From Symsagittifera roscoffensis (Eukaryota > Xenacoelomorpha > Acoela > Convolutidae): DNA of 64,000 nucleotides. Below the pieces are notes generated by a model. The model had not been told where the DNA came from and did not search any database. It saw only the letters and a program-made list of their open reading frames with translations. The translations under genes were made by a program, and so were the position numbers. This document shows, in pieces, positions 1 through 10,457 of this stretch. The DNA lies in assembly GCF_963678635.1 (NCBI RefSeq), contig NC_087065.1:40923430-40987429 (forward strand), written 5' to 3'. Every line of letters begins with the position of its first letter. The stretch's first letter is position 1.

Positions 1-1
1 T

Positions 2-157
2 GACAGGATGTTTCGGCCCTAATGCCAACACTTGTTGTACCCACTCTGGTAGTTCAACATCATCAAGAGCTTTTACCGAACCCTCACCTTGCTTCTCTTG
101 AGGTCGATCTTGCCTTTCTGATAGTTTCATTAGCTTCTTTTTGTGGGTCTCTCTTTT
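2..157 (-). mobile_element. Penelope-like element ORF fragment, cut by left window edge
   Basis: A minus-strand frame is open from 157 to the window edge, after a TAA at 160-158. It encodes a basic stretch followed by LPEWVQQVLALGPKHPV. The pattern of an LPxWV segment, then VLxLGPKHPV, is typical of the region just N-terminal of the reverse transcriptase in Penelope-like retroelements (family knowledge). Only about 52 codons are visible and the rest of the element would lie to the left. No ATG is needed here because it is an internal piece. Whether it belongs to an intact copy cannot be seen. Confidence 0.55.
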
Positions 158-1635
158 TTAAGTGTTTGTCTTTGTCCCCTGAGACTTAAGTATTTCCTTA
201 CCGAATGCCAAAATTTCTCATCTACACCCCTCTGTACTGCACCTCTCGCCCTTTCGTGTTTGACTTCAGTTTTTCTCAGCTCCCCTTGCCTTGTTTATCT
301 CTGATCTAAGAAGTTTTGTCTGAAATCTGTGTACCACTTGGTTCAAATACCGGTACCCTGAACCTCAAAAATGAGCTATATTGTCTTTCTCTAGACAAAC
401 TCTCAAAAAATTAATACGTTGGTGACAATTGATAAATTTAACATACATGGACGCATAACCACGGAACAATTTCCACATGAGTTTGTTTTTTAAAGTCCAA
501 ATCAAGAATGGAGGTGGATGTACAACTGTGCTCATTGTTTTGCAATCTACGAGGAATAAACCTTATGTGACACGAAGCAACACAAATTACACAACTCTAA
601 CTCACCCTCTCCGTTGACTCCTCCTCATTCCGTCCAACAATTTCCTCTGTTCACCAGTTTTATTTTTTCCTCCCTCCTTCTCGTTTGCGATCTATTTTTC
701 ATGTTTGAACGAAGCTCGGAAAAAACAGCAGGCAGGTTGTCTTGGTGTTCGAACACAATACGCAAAGATTTTGGCTCAGCTGGACGTCCTAGTGCAGTGC
801 CTGGTATTCGTTGACCAGCTCCGTTCTTCTCTTCCTCTTTGAAATGAGACACTTTGTAATAGGAATGACAAGAATACCCGAGCTGATCAGTTGGTTACTG
901 ATATCTGGTGTACCGTTTCTCTGACAGTACACAATTGCGCTGAGATTTGTCACTGTCTTCAGGATTTCGATCAATTCCTCTGCAGCGCACGCTCTCTAAT
1001 TGTTTGTGCGATGGCTGTTGATAGAATTATTGATGATATCACGCCACAACACCGCTAGAAAGTGCCCTGCAGAGTAGCCTTGCGACGTTCTTCTGTGGGT
1101 TCGTGGTTAGGGGTTTAAAGAAAGTCCCGGAATAGCCAATGTTTTGGGAAGAAATTGTTATTTTTCCGGGTTGATAAAGTGTTCCAGGCTGTGGTTGGTG
1201 AGGCTAGCCGCTACAATGTAGACCATTTCAATTCTAACATGGCAAAATAAAAAAAAATTTCCATCAAAAAGATTTTGCCTCTAAAAAAAAGAAATTAGTT
1301 CTTCTTGTAGGAGAGACTGTAATTGGGAATTGGCTCAACGCCGTAACGATTCAAAATTTTAGATCAAAATATTTGTGCATCTTCAGGTTTTAAAATCTAA
1401 GCTATCTGTACAAAATGATCAAAGATCATAAAAAGTGTCATACACATCATTATTTCAAAACTTAAAAAATTCAACCAATCACACCGTCACAAATATAACT
1501 GAAATTATGCAACTATAATGTAAAAATTTTATTCATTCAGTCCTAAATTTCTGAGTTTTCATCCTTTTTGTTTTTACAATTTTGTTTTGTCGCTAATTTC
1601 ATGATAACATGTAAGTTATTTCAATAATTTTTGTT
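158..1635. other. Non-coding stretch, nothing recognised
   Basis: Only short, overlapping, low-information ORFs occur on both strands, and none shows a recognisable motif. No RNA gene or inverted repeat stands out. It is probably old repeat-derived or intergenic DNA. Confidence 0.5.
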
Positions 1636-1998
1636 CTAGCCAGAATTTTTTGATTCTGGAACAATAGCCTTAATGTCATTGGATAAATACAGTTTATCCA
1701 ACCACTGTTTACTGTTGATTTCCATTGCTTTATCATAATCTAACCATATTGATGTACTGCGGAAAACCCGATGAACAGTTCCTTCAATCACACTTCTCTT
1801 GTACTGAAGGAGGCTCATCTTCACCCCCAAAACAGTCTCATCCTATCCGCGGACTATTCTTGAGGTATAATTCAAAGCCGCAAGGATATTGTCATCTGAC
1901 ACCCCATAATTAACAACAGTATCACCGCCCACTCTAGCAACTACTGTGCAATCCAGAATAAATACCGAACCCTCAGCATTCCCAAACTTATCAACATC
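1636..1998 (-). pseudogene. Unrecognised coding remnant with one in-frame TAG
   Basis: Reading minus from 1998, about 120 codons are open except for a TAG at 1845-1843, ending in a stop near 1636. The peptide looks protein-like (ordered hydrophobic pattern, segments such as VARVGGDTVVNYGVSDDN and SLLQYKRSVIEGTVHRVF) rather than random. The family is not recognised. A TTTTAG sits directly upstream, so this could be either a retroelement polyprotein fragment cut by a stop or a former exon with an AG acceptor. The internal nonsense codon argues for decay. It lies among other retroelement scraps, which favours transposon origin. Confidence 0.3.
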
Positions 1999-2023
1999 CT
2001 AAAATAGCTTCATTCGGAATCAG

Positions 2024-2293
2024 GTGTTAAGGCTTTTGTCTACACACGAAGACAAGCGACACCAGATCTCTCGATCGAATTCAGGAAAAGCAAAATACTT
2101 GTTCCTGAAGCTCGGAGAAACCTACTCTGAGAAAGGAAAAGGCAAAAAGAACATTTTGTTCGAGATCACGAAAGCTCACCCCCAAACCGCGATTGAACTA
2201 AAATTAGTAACCAGAGTGCTAAAAACTAGCTTCAACTTGCGAAATCTCATTCGCAAGAAACGAACACAAAACAAGAAGGCCAACAAAGATTAA
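2024..2293 (+). other. Lys/Arg-rich 89-codon ORF, unrecognised
   Basis: An ATG-initiated ORF of 89 codons, strongly basic at its C-terminus (many K, R, N and Q), with no recognised domain. It lies upstream of the LINE ORF1 remnant and could be part of a related retroelement ORF, or chance coding in A-rich DNA. Confidence 0.2.
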
Positions 2294-2526
2294 GAGACAG
2301 AAAGACAGGAGGAAGAGAAGAGAAGCAAACAGGGAGAAGGTAATCAAAGAGCACCTGAAGTAAATGCAAGTTTCAAGCTTCAATTTCTTATCAACTCCGA
2401 TGAAAATGGAGGTGGAGAACCTCGGAATTGCGAAGCTTAAGAGGAATTGTTGAAAAATTTAATCCCAGTCGCAATCAAAATTTAACCTCCCTTCACCCCC
2501 CCCCCCCCTCACCTTTTTGTTTCCCA

Positions 2527-2712
2527 GAGAATCCGGAGGTGTGTAATTTTGGAACTGCGGAACCAAACAGTTATCCTTTGCTGAAATTTCAGTGAATCCG
2601 GAGGTGTTAACCCTCAGAATCGGGAAACTGACACAAAAACTTTTCTCTCATATTCCAGTGAATCCGGAGGTGTAACACTTTGGAAATGCTGAATTGATTG
2701 GATATGCCTTCC
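2527..2712. repeat. Three-copy tandem repeat, about 65-bp unit
   Basis: The phrase AATCCGGAGGTGT recurs at about 2530, 2595 and 2660, each followed by a related 50-bp stretch, so three diverged units lie head to tail. A weaker fourth version (ATGGAGGTGGAGAACCTCGG) precedes them near 2405. A C10 run lies at about 2500. In one frame the units spell NPEV followed by a similar peptide, so the array may derive from a coding repeat. Confidence 0.6.
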
Positions 2713-2714
2713 TT

Positions 2715-3413
2715 TACTTCCCTCAAAAAGTGTAGAACTTGCGACAAGAACATAGATACACCTAAAAGCTCTCTACTTCTCATGTGGAGACGCAATGCAC
2801 TTAACTACTGTTTGCACTGGGATGTCGGAACGAGCAGTTTCTGGAATCCAGGAGATCAACCAAAACGTGCTTCTCCTCTCTAAACACTGCGTTCATACAA
2901 ATCAACCAGACAGAGTCATTAAAAACCAAACGACCAGCAAAAAACAGCAACAAAAACGAAAACAAAATAAAACACAACACAGACGAAATAAAGAAAAGAC
3001 TTGAAAGCATTGAAAAAATCAAATACCAACTTGAAATTGTTCAATCAGAAGTCAAAAAACAGACAACGAGTTATGCTGAAAAATAGACAGAAAATCCCGC
3101 AAACCCGAAAACGCCCGAAAAAACTAGCACTGATGGAATCAGACTTCGAGGAAGACCTGAACGCAGAGTTGAGAACGCCCGCGAAATTCTCGAAAACAAA
3201 AGAGAAGAGGTGCGGAAGATCACCATGTTTTTAGAAATTGATTGCATCATTGAGGACGAGAAACAAATTAGCGTTTTCGACAAACCAAAAACAAGAAACT
3301 TAGTTGTCAAGCTGGCCAATGAACAACATCGTCGTCTCTTCTTGCTCTCTGCTCATAAACTATTATCATACACGATACGAGTGTACCTCAATGAAGAACT
3401 AGACGAAAAATAA
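2715..3413 (+). pseudogene. LINE ORF1 remnant (PHD-like finger and RNA-binding part)
   Basis: Starting near 2731, CRTCDKNIDTPKSS resembles the first half of the PHD-like finger of CR1 ORF1 proteins. The second half (CTGMSERAVSGIQEINQNV, then KHC) continues in another frame near 2790-2890, so there is a frameshift inside the finger. From about 3001 to 3412 a further frame gives a charged helical stretch and then TRNLVVKLANEQHRRLF, typical of the ORF1 nucleic-acid-binding part, ending at a TAA near 3411. At least one stop (near 3088) and two frameshifts separate the parts. It lies directly upstream of the ORF2 remnant. Confidence 0.6.
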
Positions 3414-3592
3414 CGAAGAATATCGCTTTTAAATTGGGGCTCCCGCCATCTCTTCCAGAACGACAATTTAAGCTCGATTTAGCTTCTAAAGCTTCAAAGA
3501 AAAATCGACAGTGGTTGCAAGTCAGTCGAGACAGCGACTGAGGCGAATAACAATTGACTACTTACGATAACAAAGAAAAAAGCAACACTCTT

Positions 3593-5459
3593 GAAAATCA
3601 ACGTTAGGAGCATCCTCGAACTAAATAGGCAAATGAAATTTGCGAATGCAATAGCCAATAACTAGTATGACATACTGTGCATCAGCGAAACATGGTTTAT
3701 CCAAAAAAACCCAGACGACGCTCAATTTTTACCTGAATACAATATTTACAGAAGTGATCGCGTGAACGACTCATTGTCATGGTGGTGTCTTCATTGCAAT
3801 TTGAAGGACGATACACAAAAGAATCCATTGTGAATTCAAAAAGGAGTTCGTCATTGTGCAGGTCTACAATGAAGGCCATTCAATACTCGTATGCCGCCTT
3901 TAAAACCCCATTAAGAATAGTCCTATAGATTGAGCACACAAGAATTCATTGTCATTTGCAAACTCTGAACAAATTAAAGTTTTCCCGAAACTGTTGCAAT
4001 ATTATACTAACTGGTGACATAAACCTACAAGAAACGAGCTCTGAAAATCTCGTGTCAAAGGTTGACTACGAGTCTCTCATTACGGAGAGGCTCGATTAAA
4101 TGGGGGGGTTCCGTCAGGTACTGCAAAGCCGAAAAAGTAAAAATCAGGATATTTTCCTGACTCAGGAACCAGAACTCGTGGAATACTCATGCACCGATAA
4201 CAAAATTGAAACTGCATACTCGATCCATGTGAAGAAGCTTTACCGACCATCACGCCTACAGAACAATTTTCCACTTTCAAATTCAAAACCTCAAAACCAT
4301 CCACAAAGAAAAAAATGCCCTCAAAAAGCTGACTGGAAAGCTTTTATTTAAGGCATATCCGAGCGGCCTTTCAATCAGTACTGTTGAAGCAATGTGGACG
4401 AATTGGTGAAACAATGGTACTCAGGGCTTCAAAAACTAGTCGAAAAAATGTAACCTCAATTACGGCTCACCGATCGAAACTGCTACCCTGGATCTGTCCA
4501 TCAATCTCTCACTTGATGAAAATAAAATTGGATTTAACTGAGAATTTCTGTAAGGCCTTGGACCAAGTCTGCCACCGTTAACTAGTCGAAAAATAAAAAG
4601 TCTTGGTGTAGGTGGGAAATTGTTACAATTCCTATTCAGTTACCTCACAGACCGAGATCAAAGAAAGAAAATTGGATGCTGTCAATCATTATATCCCTCA
4701 TACACAAGTGGCGTACCGCAAGGAACCAATCCTTGGACCTCTTCTTTTTCTCGTTTACGTAAACGACCTGCCAGTTGCCATGATCGTAGGAACAACGACG
4801 ATAACAACAGTCAGATAAAAAGTGTAAGTATTCAAAAGGACCTGGGGTGTCTTGCAACCTTTCATGGATCAAGAACTGCAGCAGGCGAGCTCCCAAAGGT
4901 TGAGAGAAACATATCCAATAATGCAACCATGGAATCAAATCTCGATGATTATGAAAGATATGTTGTACCTGTACTACTATATGCTTCACAGGTATGGCAC
5001 CCCTGAAAAACTGATTTTAAGAAAATCGAAAAAGTTCAGAAAAAAGCGAGTTAATGAATATGCAACGGCTGCACCGACTACAAAGAGAGACTTCTCCAAT
5101 CGAAAATTCTGCCGCTATCCATGTACATGGAACTGCATGATGTACTGTACTGTATTTCAGTGCTACAGGGAAGCTGCACATCTGATGATATACCTGCAAA
5201 AACCAGTCATGGGGGTTCAACTTGACAACAAACTGAGTTCAGATTGTATCGACCCCGCTTAAGAAAAAGCGACAAAACTTGTTGGATCTGAGCGCCCAAA
5301 CTACTGAACGTAGTACAGAGGTGTGTACAAAAATATGGAGTAAGCGACAAAATTACCATCACAAAATTATGTCAAACGTTCTTCCGGGAAAAGTTCAACG
5401 AAGTAAGCTCACGCACATAGTGAATGCTATGCGCTTGTGAAACCTGCATCACCCTAAAA
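3593..5459 (+). pseudogene. LINE ORF2 remnant (endonuclease and reverse transcriptase)
   Basis: ISETWF near 3690, followed by an FLPEYNIYRSDR-like segment, marks the start of the apurinic-type endonuclease domain. The reverse-transcriptase palm is represented by LLQFLFSYLTDR, SGVPQGT and LFLVYVNDLP (4620-4790) in two frames. The FADD catalytic block is not recognisable. The tail (4950-5440) keeps a VLLYASQVWHP segment and a basic tail typical of CR1-like elements. Frames change at least three times and many stops are present, so no protein can be made. Confidence 0.7.
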
Positions 5460-5522
5460 AGATTAAGTTTTATGCCAGATGAAAACTGAGGGGTGAAAAC
5501 CCTTGGACAGTTGTCCTAAAGC

Positions 5523-5596
5523 CTATACTACTACGACTACTACTACTACAGCTACTACTACTACCACTAGTACTACTACTACTACTACTGCTACTT

Positions 5597-5629
<33 letters not shown>

Positions 5630-5632
5630 ACA
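5523..5632 (+). repeat. ACT/CTA trinucleotide microsatellite
   Basis: About 110 bases of near-perfect CTA repeats with a few substitutions (CGA, CAG, CCA, CTT). It follows the LINE ORF2 remnant and probably grew from its 3' tail. Confidence 0.9.
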
Positions 5633-5856
5633 TAATTAAAGGTATTATCAAGTCTGCTGGTGTACCATCAGAACTGGAAATAGTTAGGATACTGCGAGAC
5701 GACGGTAAGCGACTTGATGGAGCTAAGTTAGTATCTTGGACGAACGGAGTTGTATACAAAACTCTATCATCAACCGCTAAGAGAATTACCCTGGCCACTG
5801 GAGAAAAGCAGAAAGGAGGGTCAGTCACTGAAGAACCCAAAATTTATGTTTCTTAG
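5629..5856 (+). pseudogene. Fragment of a LINE-associated C-terminal domain
   Basis: The frame after the microsatellite reads IIKGIIKSAGVPSELE, then DDGKRLDGAKLVSWTNG. The order 'SAGVPSxLEP...DGKRPDGxTLVPW' is common in remnant proteins downstream of LINE reverse transcriptases in many invertebrates (recalled pattern, not searched). The frame ends at TAG 5854-5856. An upstream ATG at 5503 exists only because the microsatellite is read as poly-Thr, so it is not a real start. Confidence 0.4.
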
Positions 5857-5859
5857 CTT

Positions 5860-6305
5860 TTTTCTAGTTGTAATGTTGTTGTCTTGGAAACCGAGACCCA
5901 ACTAGGTGGTTTTTTGCAAATGTAAAAACTAAACAACATTCCTTCGACTGATAGCCGGGAAGCTGTAACACAGTGGTTAAGACTTAAACAGATTAAAATC
6001 AACTGGCTAGTTCTAGACGGTGAAAAACTCATAGAGTTAAGGTAACTGACGTGAGCCAGTTGTAATGAAGGACTTTTTCTATCTTCCGTCGCTGTGTAAT
6101 TTCTGGGCGAATGTTACTGGAATAGGCTACAAATGTGAAACAAAAGAAGAAAGGAATTACATGACTATCCGAAAAAAATATCAAACATCCTTAAAAGAGT
6201 TGTTTCCTGGAACTGCATTGGAATGATGTTGATTTTTGCTTCTCAGTCCTAGTTTTTTTCGTCATGATCTGGTACTTCTAGCTTCTGGCTCTGGTATCGA
6301 ACTCT
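5860..6305. other. Non-coding stretch, nothing recognised
   Basis: No motif-bearing ORF and no clear repeat. Likely decayed repeat DNA. Confidence 0.45.
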
Positions 6306-6417
6306 TTTTGGTCTAGCGAGTTCGCCATGCCTTGAATCTTCTGACAGCGGCCTCCTTTTGGTCTGGCGAATTCGCCCGTGCTTTGAGCCCTTCGGCAGCG
6401 GTCTCCTTTTGATCTGA
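6306..6417. repeat. Two-copy tandem repeat, 50-51-bp unit
   Basis: Units at 6306-6355 and 6356-6406 both begin TTTTGGTCT and end GACAGCGG or GGCAGCGG plus CCTCC or TCTCC. A third unit starts at 6407 and decays. Confidence 0.7.
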
Positions 6418-6463
6418 CAATTTAGCCAATAAACTGGTCCCCGAGTCGAGATTTTTCCCCTAA

Positions 6464-6878
6464 TTTGAAGCAAGATTTGAGCGGCTTTTTTTAGACAATT
6501 ACGCTCAAAATTTTGCTTCAAAATGAGCGGTTTGAGCGGTTTTTGAACGGTTTATGTTAAAAAACCGCTCAAATCTTGCGCTGTTTTTGAGCGTTTTTTT
6601 TTTTAGATAAACCGCTCAAAAACCGTTTAAACCTTGCGCGTTTTTGAGCTGTTTTTTTTTAGATAAACTGTTCAAAAACCGCTCAAATCGATCATTTAGA
6701 AGCCAGAGTTTGAGCGTAATTGTTTAAAAAAAACGCTCAAACCGCTCAAATCTTGAGCGGTTTTTGAGCGTTTTTTTTTATAAATCGCTTAAAAACCGCT
6801 CAAACCGCTCATTTTGAAGCAAGATTTTGAGCGCAATCGTCTAAAAAACTGCTTAAACCGCTCAAATCTTGCTTCAAA
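6464..6878. repeat. Foldback element with about 95-bp inverted arms
   Basis: The left arm 6464-6556 and right arm 6780-6878 are near-perfect reverse complements, both built of TTTGAAGCAAGATTTGAGCGG-like sequence at the outer ends. The spacer is filled with short direct and inverted copies of AAACCGCTCAAA, so the whole 415 bp could fold into one long hairpin. No ORF. It looks like a non-autonomous foldback transposon. Confidence 0.65.
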
Positions 6879-6889
6879 AGAGGCAAACA

Positions 6890-7409
6890 ACCTCAAATTG
6901 GGATCCCTACCCGAGAAGACAGCGGGAATGGACGTTTCTCTAACAAAACCGTCGAGCATTTTCCTAGTCTTTCGGAACAGTAATCGAGCCTTAAACTGAT
7001 CAAAGAGTTTAAAAGACCAGAAGAAATTTGAAGGAAATTGTTTTTTTTGTTGTTGTGCCGTTTGATAGGAGGATAGAATTTTGTGTTTTGAGAAAAGAAA
7101 AATAAGAGAAAAAGCCAAATTGTTTTTTTTTGCAGTCAGAACAAATTAGTGAGCAAAAAAATCTAGCAGACAGCGGGGTCATAAAAAAATGAAAAAAAAT
7201 ATCACACAGAATTACTTGCCAAGAAAAAAAAGACGAGATCAGCGAGACTCTGTATAATAGGTTAAGATCCACGGGGGCGCAGTCGCCTAAACTGTATGGA
7301 TCAGGAACGAAGAGTTTAAAAAAACAAGGCATACCACTACGCCCGTCCTTTTACAGCTGGTAGTTCGTATGAGCATCTAGAAAAAGTTAGGCAAATTAGT
7401 TTAATAAAA
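6890..7409. other. Non-coding stretch, nothing recognised
   Basis: T/A-rich sequence with no recognisable coding motif on either strand. Confidence 0.45.
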
Positions 7410-7604
7410 ATGAGGGAGGTAAACATAAAAACAAACTCTCCAGTGGCCAGGGAAATCTTGACGAGAACAAAACTGGAGTCTGATGACAATAAAGTTTCCC
7501 TAGATGTAATGAGTTTTTACGCTAATATTCCGCTTAAAGAAGCTATTCATATATCCATGAGGAGAATGTGTCAGCTGCAATTGATTTATCTTGGAAGGCT
7601 ATAA
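7410..7604 (+). mobile_element. Penelope-like reverse transcriptase fragment
   Basis: The 64-codon frame contains VSLDVMSFYANIPLKEAI. This is the conserved RT block 'SFDVxSLxTNIPLxEAI' of Penelope-like elements (family knowledge), with the catalytic-type aspartate kept. It starts in the middle of the RT and ends at TAA 7602-7604 with no other RT blocks following, so it is a truncated scrap. The left-edge Penelope fragment is on the other strand and belongs to a separate insertion. Confidence 0.6.
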
Positions 7605-8792
7605 AAAACTAATTTTGGCTGTAAAACAGGAGAAGAAGAAAAAAAGTTCTAATTCAGCAAACATTGCTGAAAACAATTCTTTTTTCGTTTTTCTTGTCAA
7701 TTTTCTGTAACCGCACAGTAATGGGCTATCCTTGTTTTCATTAATAAACACTCTTGGCATCTTTTGTTCATTAGCATGATTTTTCAGTCAGACTTATTTC
7801 TTATCTCTGCAAAAAAAATTTCGAATGGTTGTTTAAACTTTTTATAAAAATTTGAACAATTAGAATTAACAGATTTGTTTCTAAAATTTTTCTCTGGTAG
7901 TACCTGAAACAAAATTAACCGGAGCAGGAACGAAACTTTTTTTGACCTAACCAAGAAAATTGAAGGTTAATATCAAATTGTATTTGCAAATTTCGGGCAG
8001 TTCAAAGAAATATATATTCTGTATGGTGCAAAGTGATATTCGCAAGTTTTCAAAGACCTTGAAAACCATCAACTGATGTTTTTGATAGAAAAACTGCTTA
8101 AAGATGGGGTTGCGTTCAAAAAAAGCTGCATCAAAACGAGTTTTTCTTACTTTTACCACTCACAAGAAACTGCATGGTCTCTGTAGTGATAAAAAACGAT
8201 AAATGACCGAAACGATCTTGGCTTTGTACAATTGACGATACTAAAAAAAGGGTGCCCTCTACACCTTATGAAACTCCTAAGAAACAAAAAGTAAATCAGG
8301 ATTAACTGTTAAAACAGTTGCAGAGTTTGATGGATCTTTCCAACCTCCCTCCATTGGAAATACAAAATTAGCAATTAAGTATTTGTGTTTATTTAAATCG
8401 TTTATTGGTTAGTGATCGAAACAAAAGCTAGGTGGAACGAGTGACACGCCCGTCCGCCAATACGCGACTGACTTGCTATATTACAATCTTACCTCCAAAT
8501 TTTCTTGTGCTACTTTGATTTTGTGTTTTTCGTTTTTGAACTAATCTGATTTGCAATAAAAGCTGTGAATTTGGTTGATTTGCCAAAACTAGATTCTTTT
8601 TATGATGTTTTTTTCGCATAAATCTGTCACTTAAAATTTAAATTAAATCGAGGTATCTTGAAGCACTAATCGAGTTATCTTGAAATTTTTAGGACATCTT
8701 AAATACAGTTCAGTAAACTAAGACTTGTTTTTGGACAATTGAACGTTCTGTATTGATGCGAAACCTGATTCAAATTTTACGAGAAAAGAAGG
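7605..8792. other. Non-coding stretch with a short dispersed repeat
   Basis: Near 7705-7735 a piece (ACCGCACAGTAATGGGC, then TATCCTTG) matches copies at about 33160-33195 and, reversed, at 52985-53030. Otherwise nothing is recognised. Confidence 0.4.
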
Positions 8793-8795
8793 ATA

Positions 8796-9112
8796 GTGAT
8801 TTTTGTTGTTTATTCTTATCTAAGCAAAAAAAATCATCTCAAACTTTCAGAGCCGTTCATATCAAAAAATGAAACCATTGAGCGTGGATTTCCCCAGGGC
8901 ACTATCTTTGGTCCCCTGCTCCTCATCATTTACATGGATAATACCGATAACAGAAATGTAATCATCTGTATATTATTCTTTACTCTTAAAGTACAGCGTT
9001 GAAAAACAAAAAGAAAATAAAACTGATTGACTTATGCGTTTGGCGAATTGAAAATACAAAACCTTAGTGCTGACAAAACAAACTCGGCTAAGTTCAATCA
9101 TTTCAGGTACCC
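8796..9112 (+). mobile_element. LINE reverse transcriptase fragment
   Basis: The frame carries VVYSYLSKKN and GFPQGTIFGPLLLIIYMDN, matching the 'SYLSNR...GVPQGSxLGPLLFLIYIND' RT block of CR1/Jockey-type LINEs. After a stop at 9002 another frame gives a NLSADKTNSAKF-like segment, typical of the next RT block. The intervening catalytic box is lost. It is a decayed remnant on the plus strand. Confidence 0.6.
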
Positions 9113-9119
9113 AAGCTTT

Positions 9120-10043
9120 GTATAATACAATTATCAAATTTTAAATTCACAATGATACGCTTAGATCGCAAATTGAACTTTGATGGGCGCATAGAGATAC
9201 TTTTCTTCAAAATAACTTTTTTTGAAATTCATTATTACCTTTACTGAAAAAATATGTTTTGGATACCTTGTTAATAGTAGGATTTGATGAAGAAATGACA
9301 GATGAATGAAAAAGCAAAACATTTTGACAGATAAGTCGTTAATTTTGTGTGATAGGACAGTCATAAAACAATTCATTTTTATACTTAAATATCCGGATTT
9401 ATCAATAATATTTCAGAGGGAATGTATAATTTTCATCAAGTCTTCCTTAACCATTACTCTCGGGGTTGTTCAAATCTATTAAGAAGAAATTAAACTTGTG
9501 GAATTCAACATGAATTATAGCATAAAAAATTCGAGTAATGACACTAAATTAACAAAGTATTACTGCAGCAGCAAAGCCGCACTTTACTCAGGTGTAACCC
9601 GGTTCGAAGTTCTCGACTTTTGTTTCGACTTTGAGAGTCGAGCAAGTGCAATTTTGCTACTGAAGTTTCGCGGTCGAGAAGCAATTTAAGTCGAGGACAG
9701 AGTCGAAATATACCCAGTTTTGGTCGAGCAAGTCAAAACAGAGCAAAAAAGTCGAGCACAATCTAATTTTTCCTAAATTTTGTTTTGATTAGTTTTTATT
9801 TTAACTTGGAAAATGAGCAAAACAACCTGCTCAAAAAATATATCCAGCAGAAAGTTGCAACGCGCAACAATCAATTGAGAAGAAGGCTTTCTGCGTCAAA
9901 AAAGTGAAATCTATTGAAAAATCCTCATTCTCATAAAATCACTACAGTCCTGGTTTGTAAAAAAAACAGCTAAAATGGGAGATTTATTTTAGTTTTGACA
10001 AAAAAATGTTTTTCGTGGAAAAATTTTGCGTTTTGCAGGTTCT
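9120..10043. other. Non-coding stretch; left half of an older repeat rich in GTCGAG
   Basis: From about 9598 the sequence is studded with GTCGAG/CTCGAC motifs. Similar sequence, reversed, resumes after the giant element at about 28961-29150 (GAACCTCGATCCGGG versus CCCGGTTCGAAGTTC). The retrotransposon seems to have landed inside an older inverted-repeat element. No gene is seen. Confidence 0.4.
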
Positions 10044-10047
10044 GTTA
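10044..10047. repeat. 4-bp target-site duplication (GTTA), left copy
   Basis: GTTA precedes the LTR at 10048 and is repeated right after the other LTR at 28957-28960. This is the mark left by integrase. Confidence 0.9.
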
Positions 10048-10457
10048 TGAGTTATGACCGGGGTGTATAACTCATAGAGTAATTTCGGATAGGGTACACC
10101 GTCTGCTCGTCACGCTATCTTATTTTCGGCCGGATAGATTCGTGCAACTTCTTAGTCTAATACCGATCCTAATCTTACTCTTATACTATCTAGTCTCAGG
10201 TTGTTTAACTAGTCTCTGCTAGGCTCAATAGATCTAGGGTATACTGGTTTATTGCGGCTGCTGAAGTGCTCGGGAGAGTCCAACTAATTTCTAAGTTAAA
10301 TTCAAATCTCTCTGGTGCTGAAATTACAAGTAACTTCAGCACTTACAAATAAGTGGGTTGTTAGTTAGATGGATCATGATTGGTTAATATTAAATACTTT
10401 ACATTGGTAAAACATTTAATTTATCCAATCATAAAATGTAGTTTAGATCAGGTTCCA
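10048..10457 (-). repeat. 3' LTR of the giant element
   Basis: 410 bp, identical to 28547-28956. On the element strand it runs TGGAACC...ATAACTCA. It carries a polyadenylation signal AATAAA (plus-strand 10248-10253), a CCAATCA box (10378-10384), a GTGCTGAA/TTCAGCAC hairpin in the first half, and a terminal palindrome TGAGTTAT...ATAACTCA at 10048-10074. No clear purine-rich tract precedes it. Confidence 0.97.

Larger units (their letters stand above)
2698..5640 (+). mobile_element. Degenerate CR1-like LINE (non-LTR retrotransposon)
   Basis: Fragments in order on the plus strand match a CR1-type LINE. They are a PHD-like ORF1 finger (about 2720-2880), a coiled-coil and RNA-binding ORF1 part (about 3000-3412), an endonuclease start with ISETWF (about 3690), the reverse-transcriptase block SGVPQGT and then GPLLFLVYVNDLP in a shifted frame (about 4705-4790), and a C-terminal segment with VVPVLLYASQVWHP (about 4960-5006). 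A trinucleotide microsatellite closes the 3' side, as is common for LINE tails. Many stops and frameshifts show it is dead. Confidence 0.75.

Noticed and set aside
4645-4989. 114-codon minus ORF
   Set aside because: Antisense shadow of the LINE reverse-transcriptase remnant.
5503-5640. ORF beginning with poly-Thr
   Set aside because: It is the ACT microsatellite read in frame, not a coding start.
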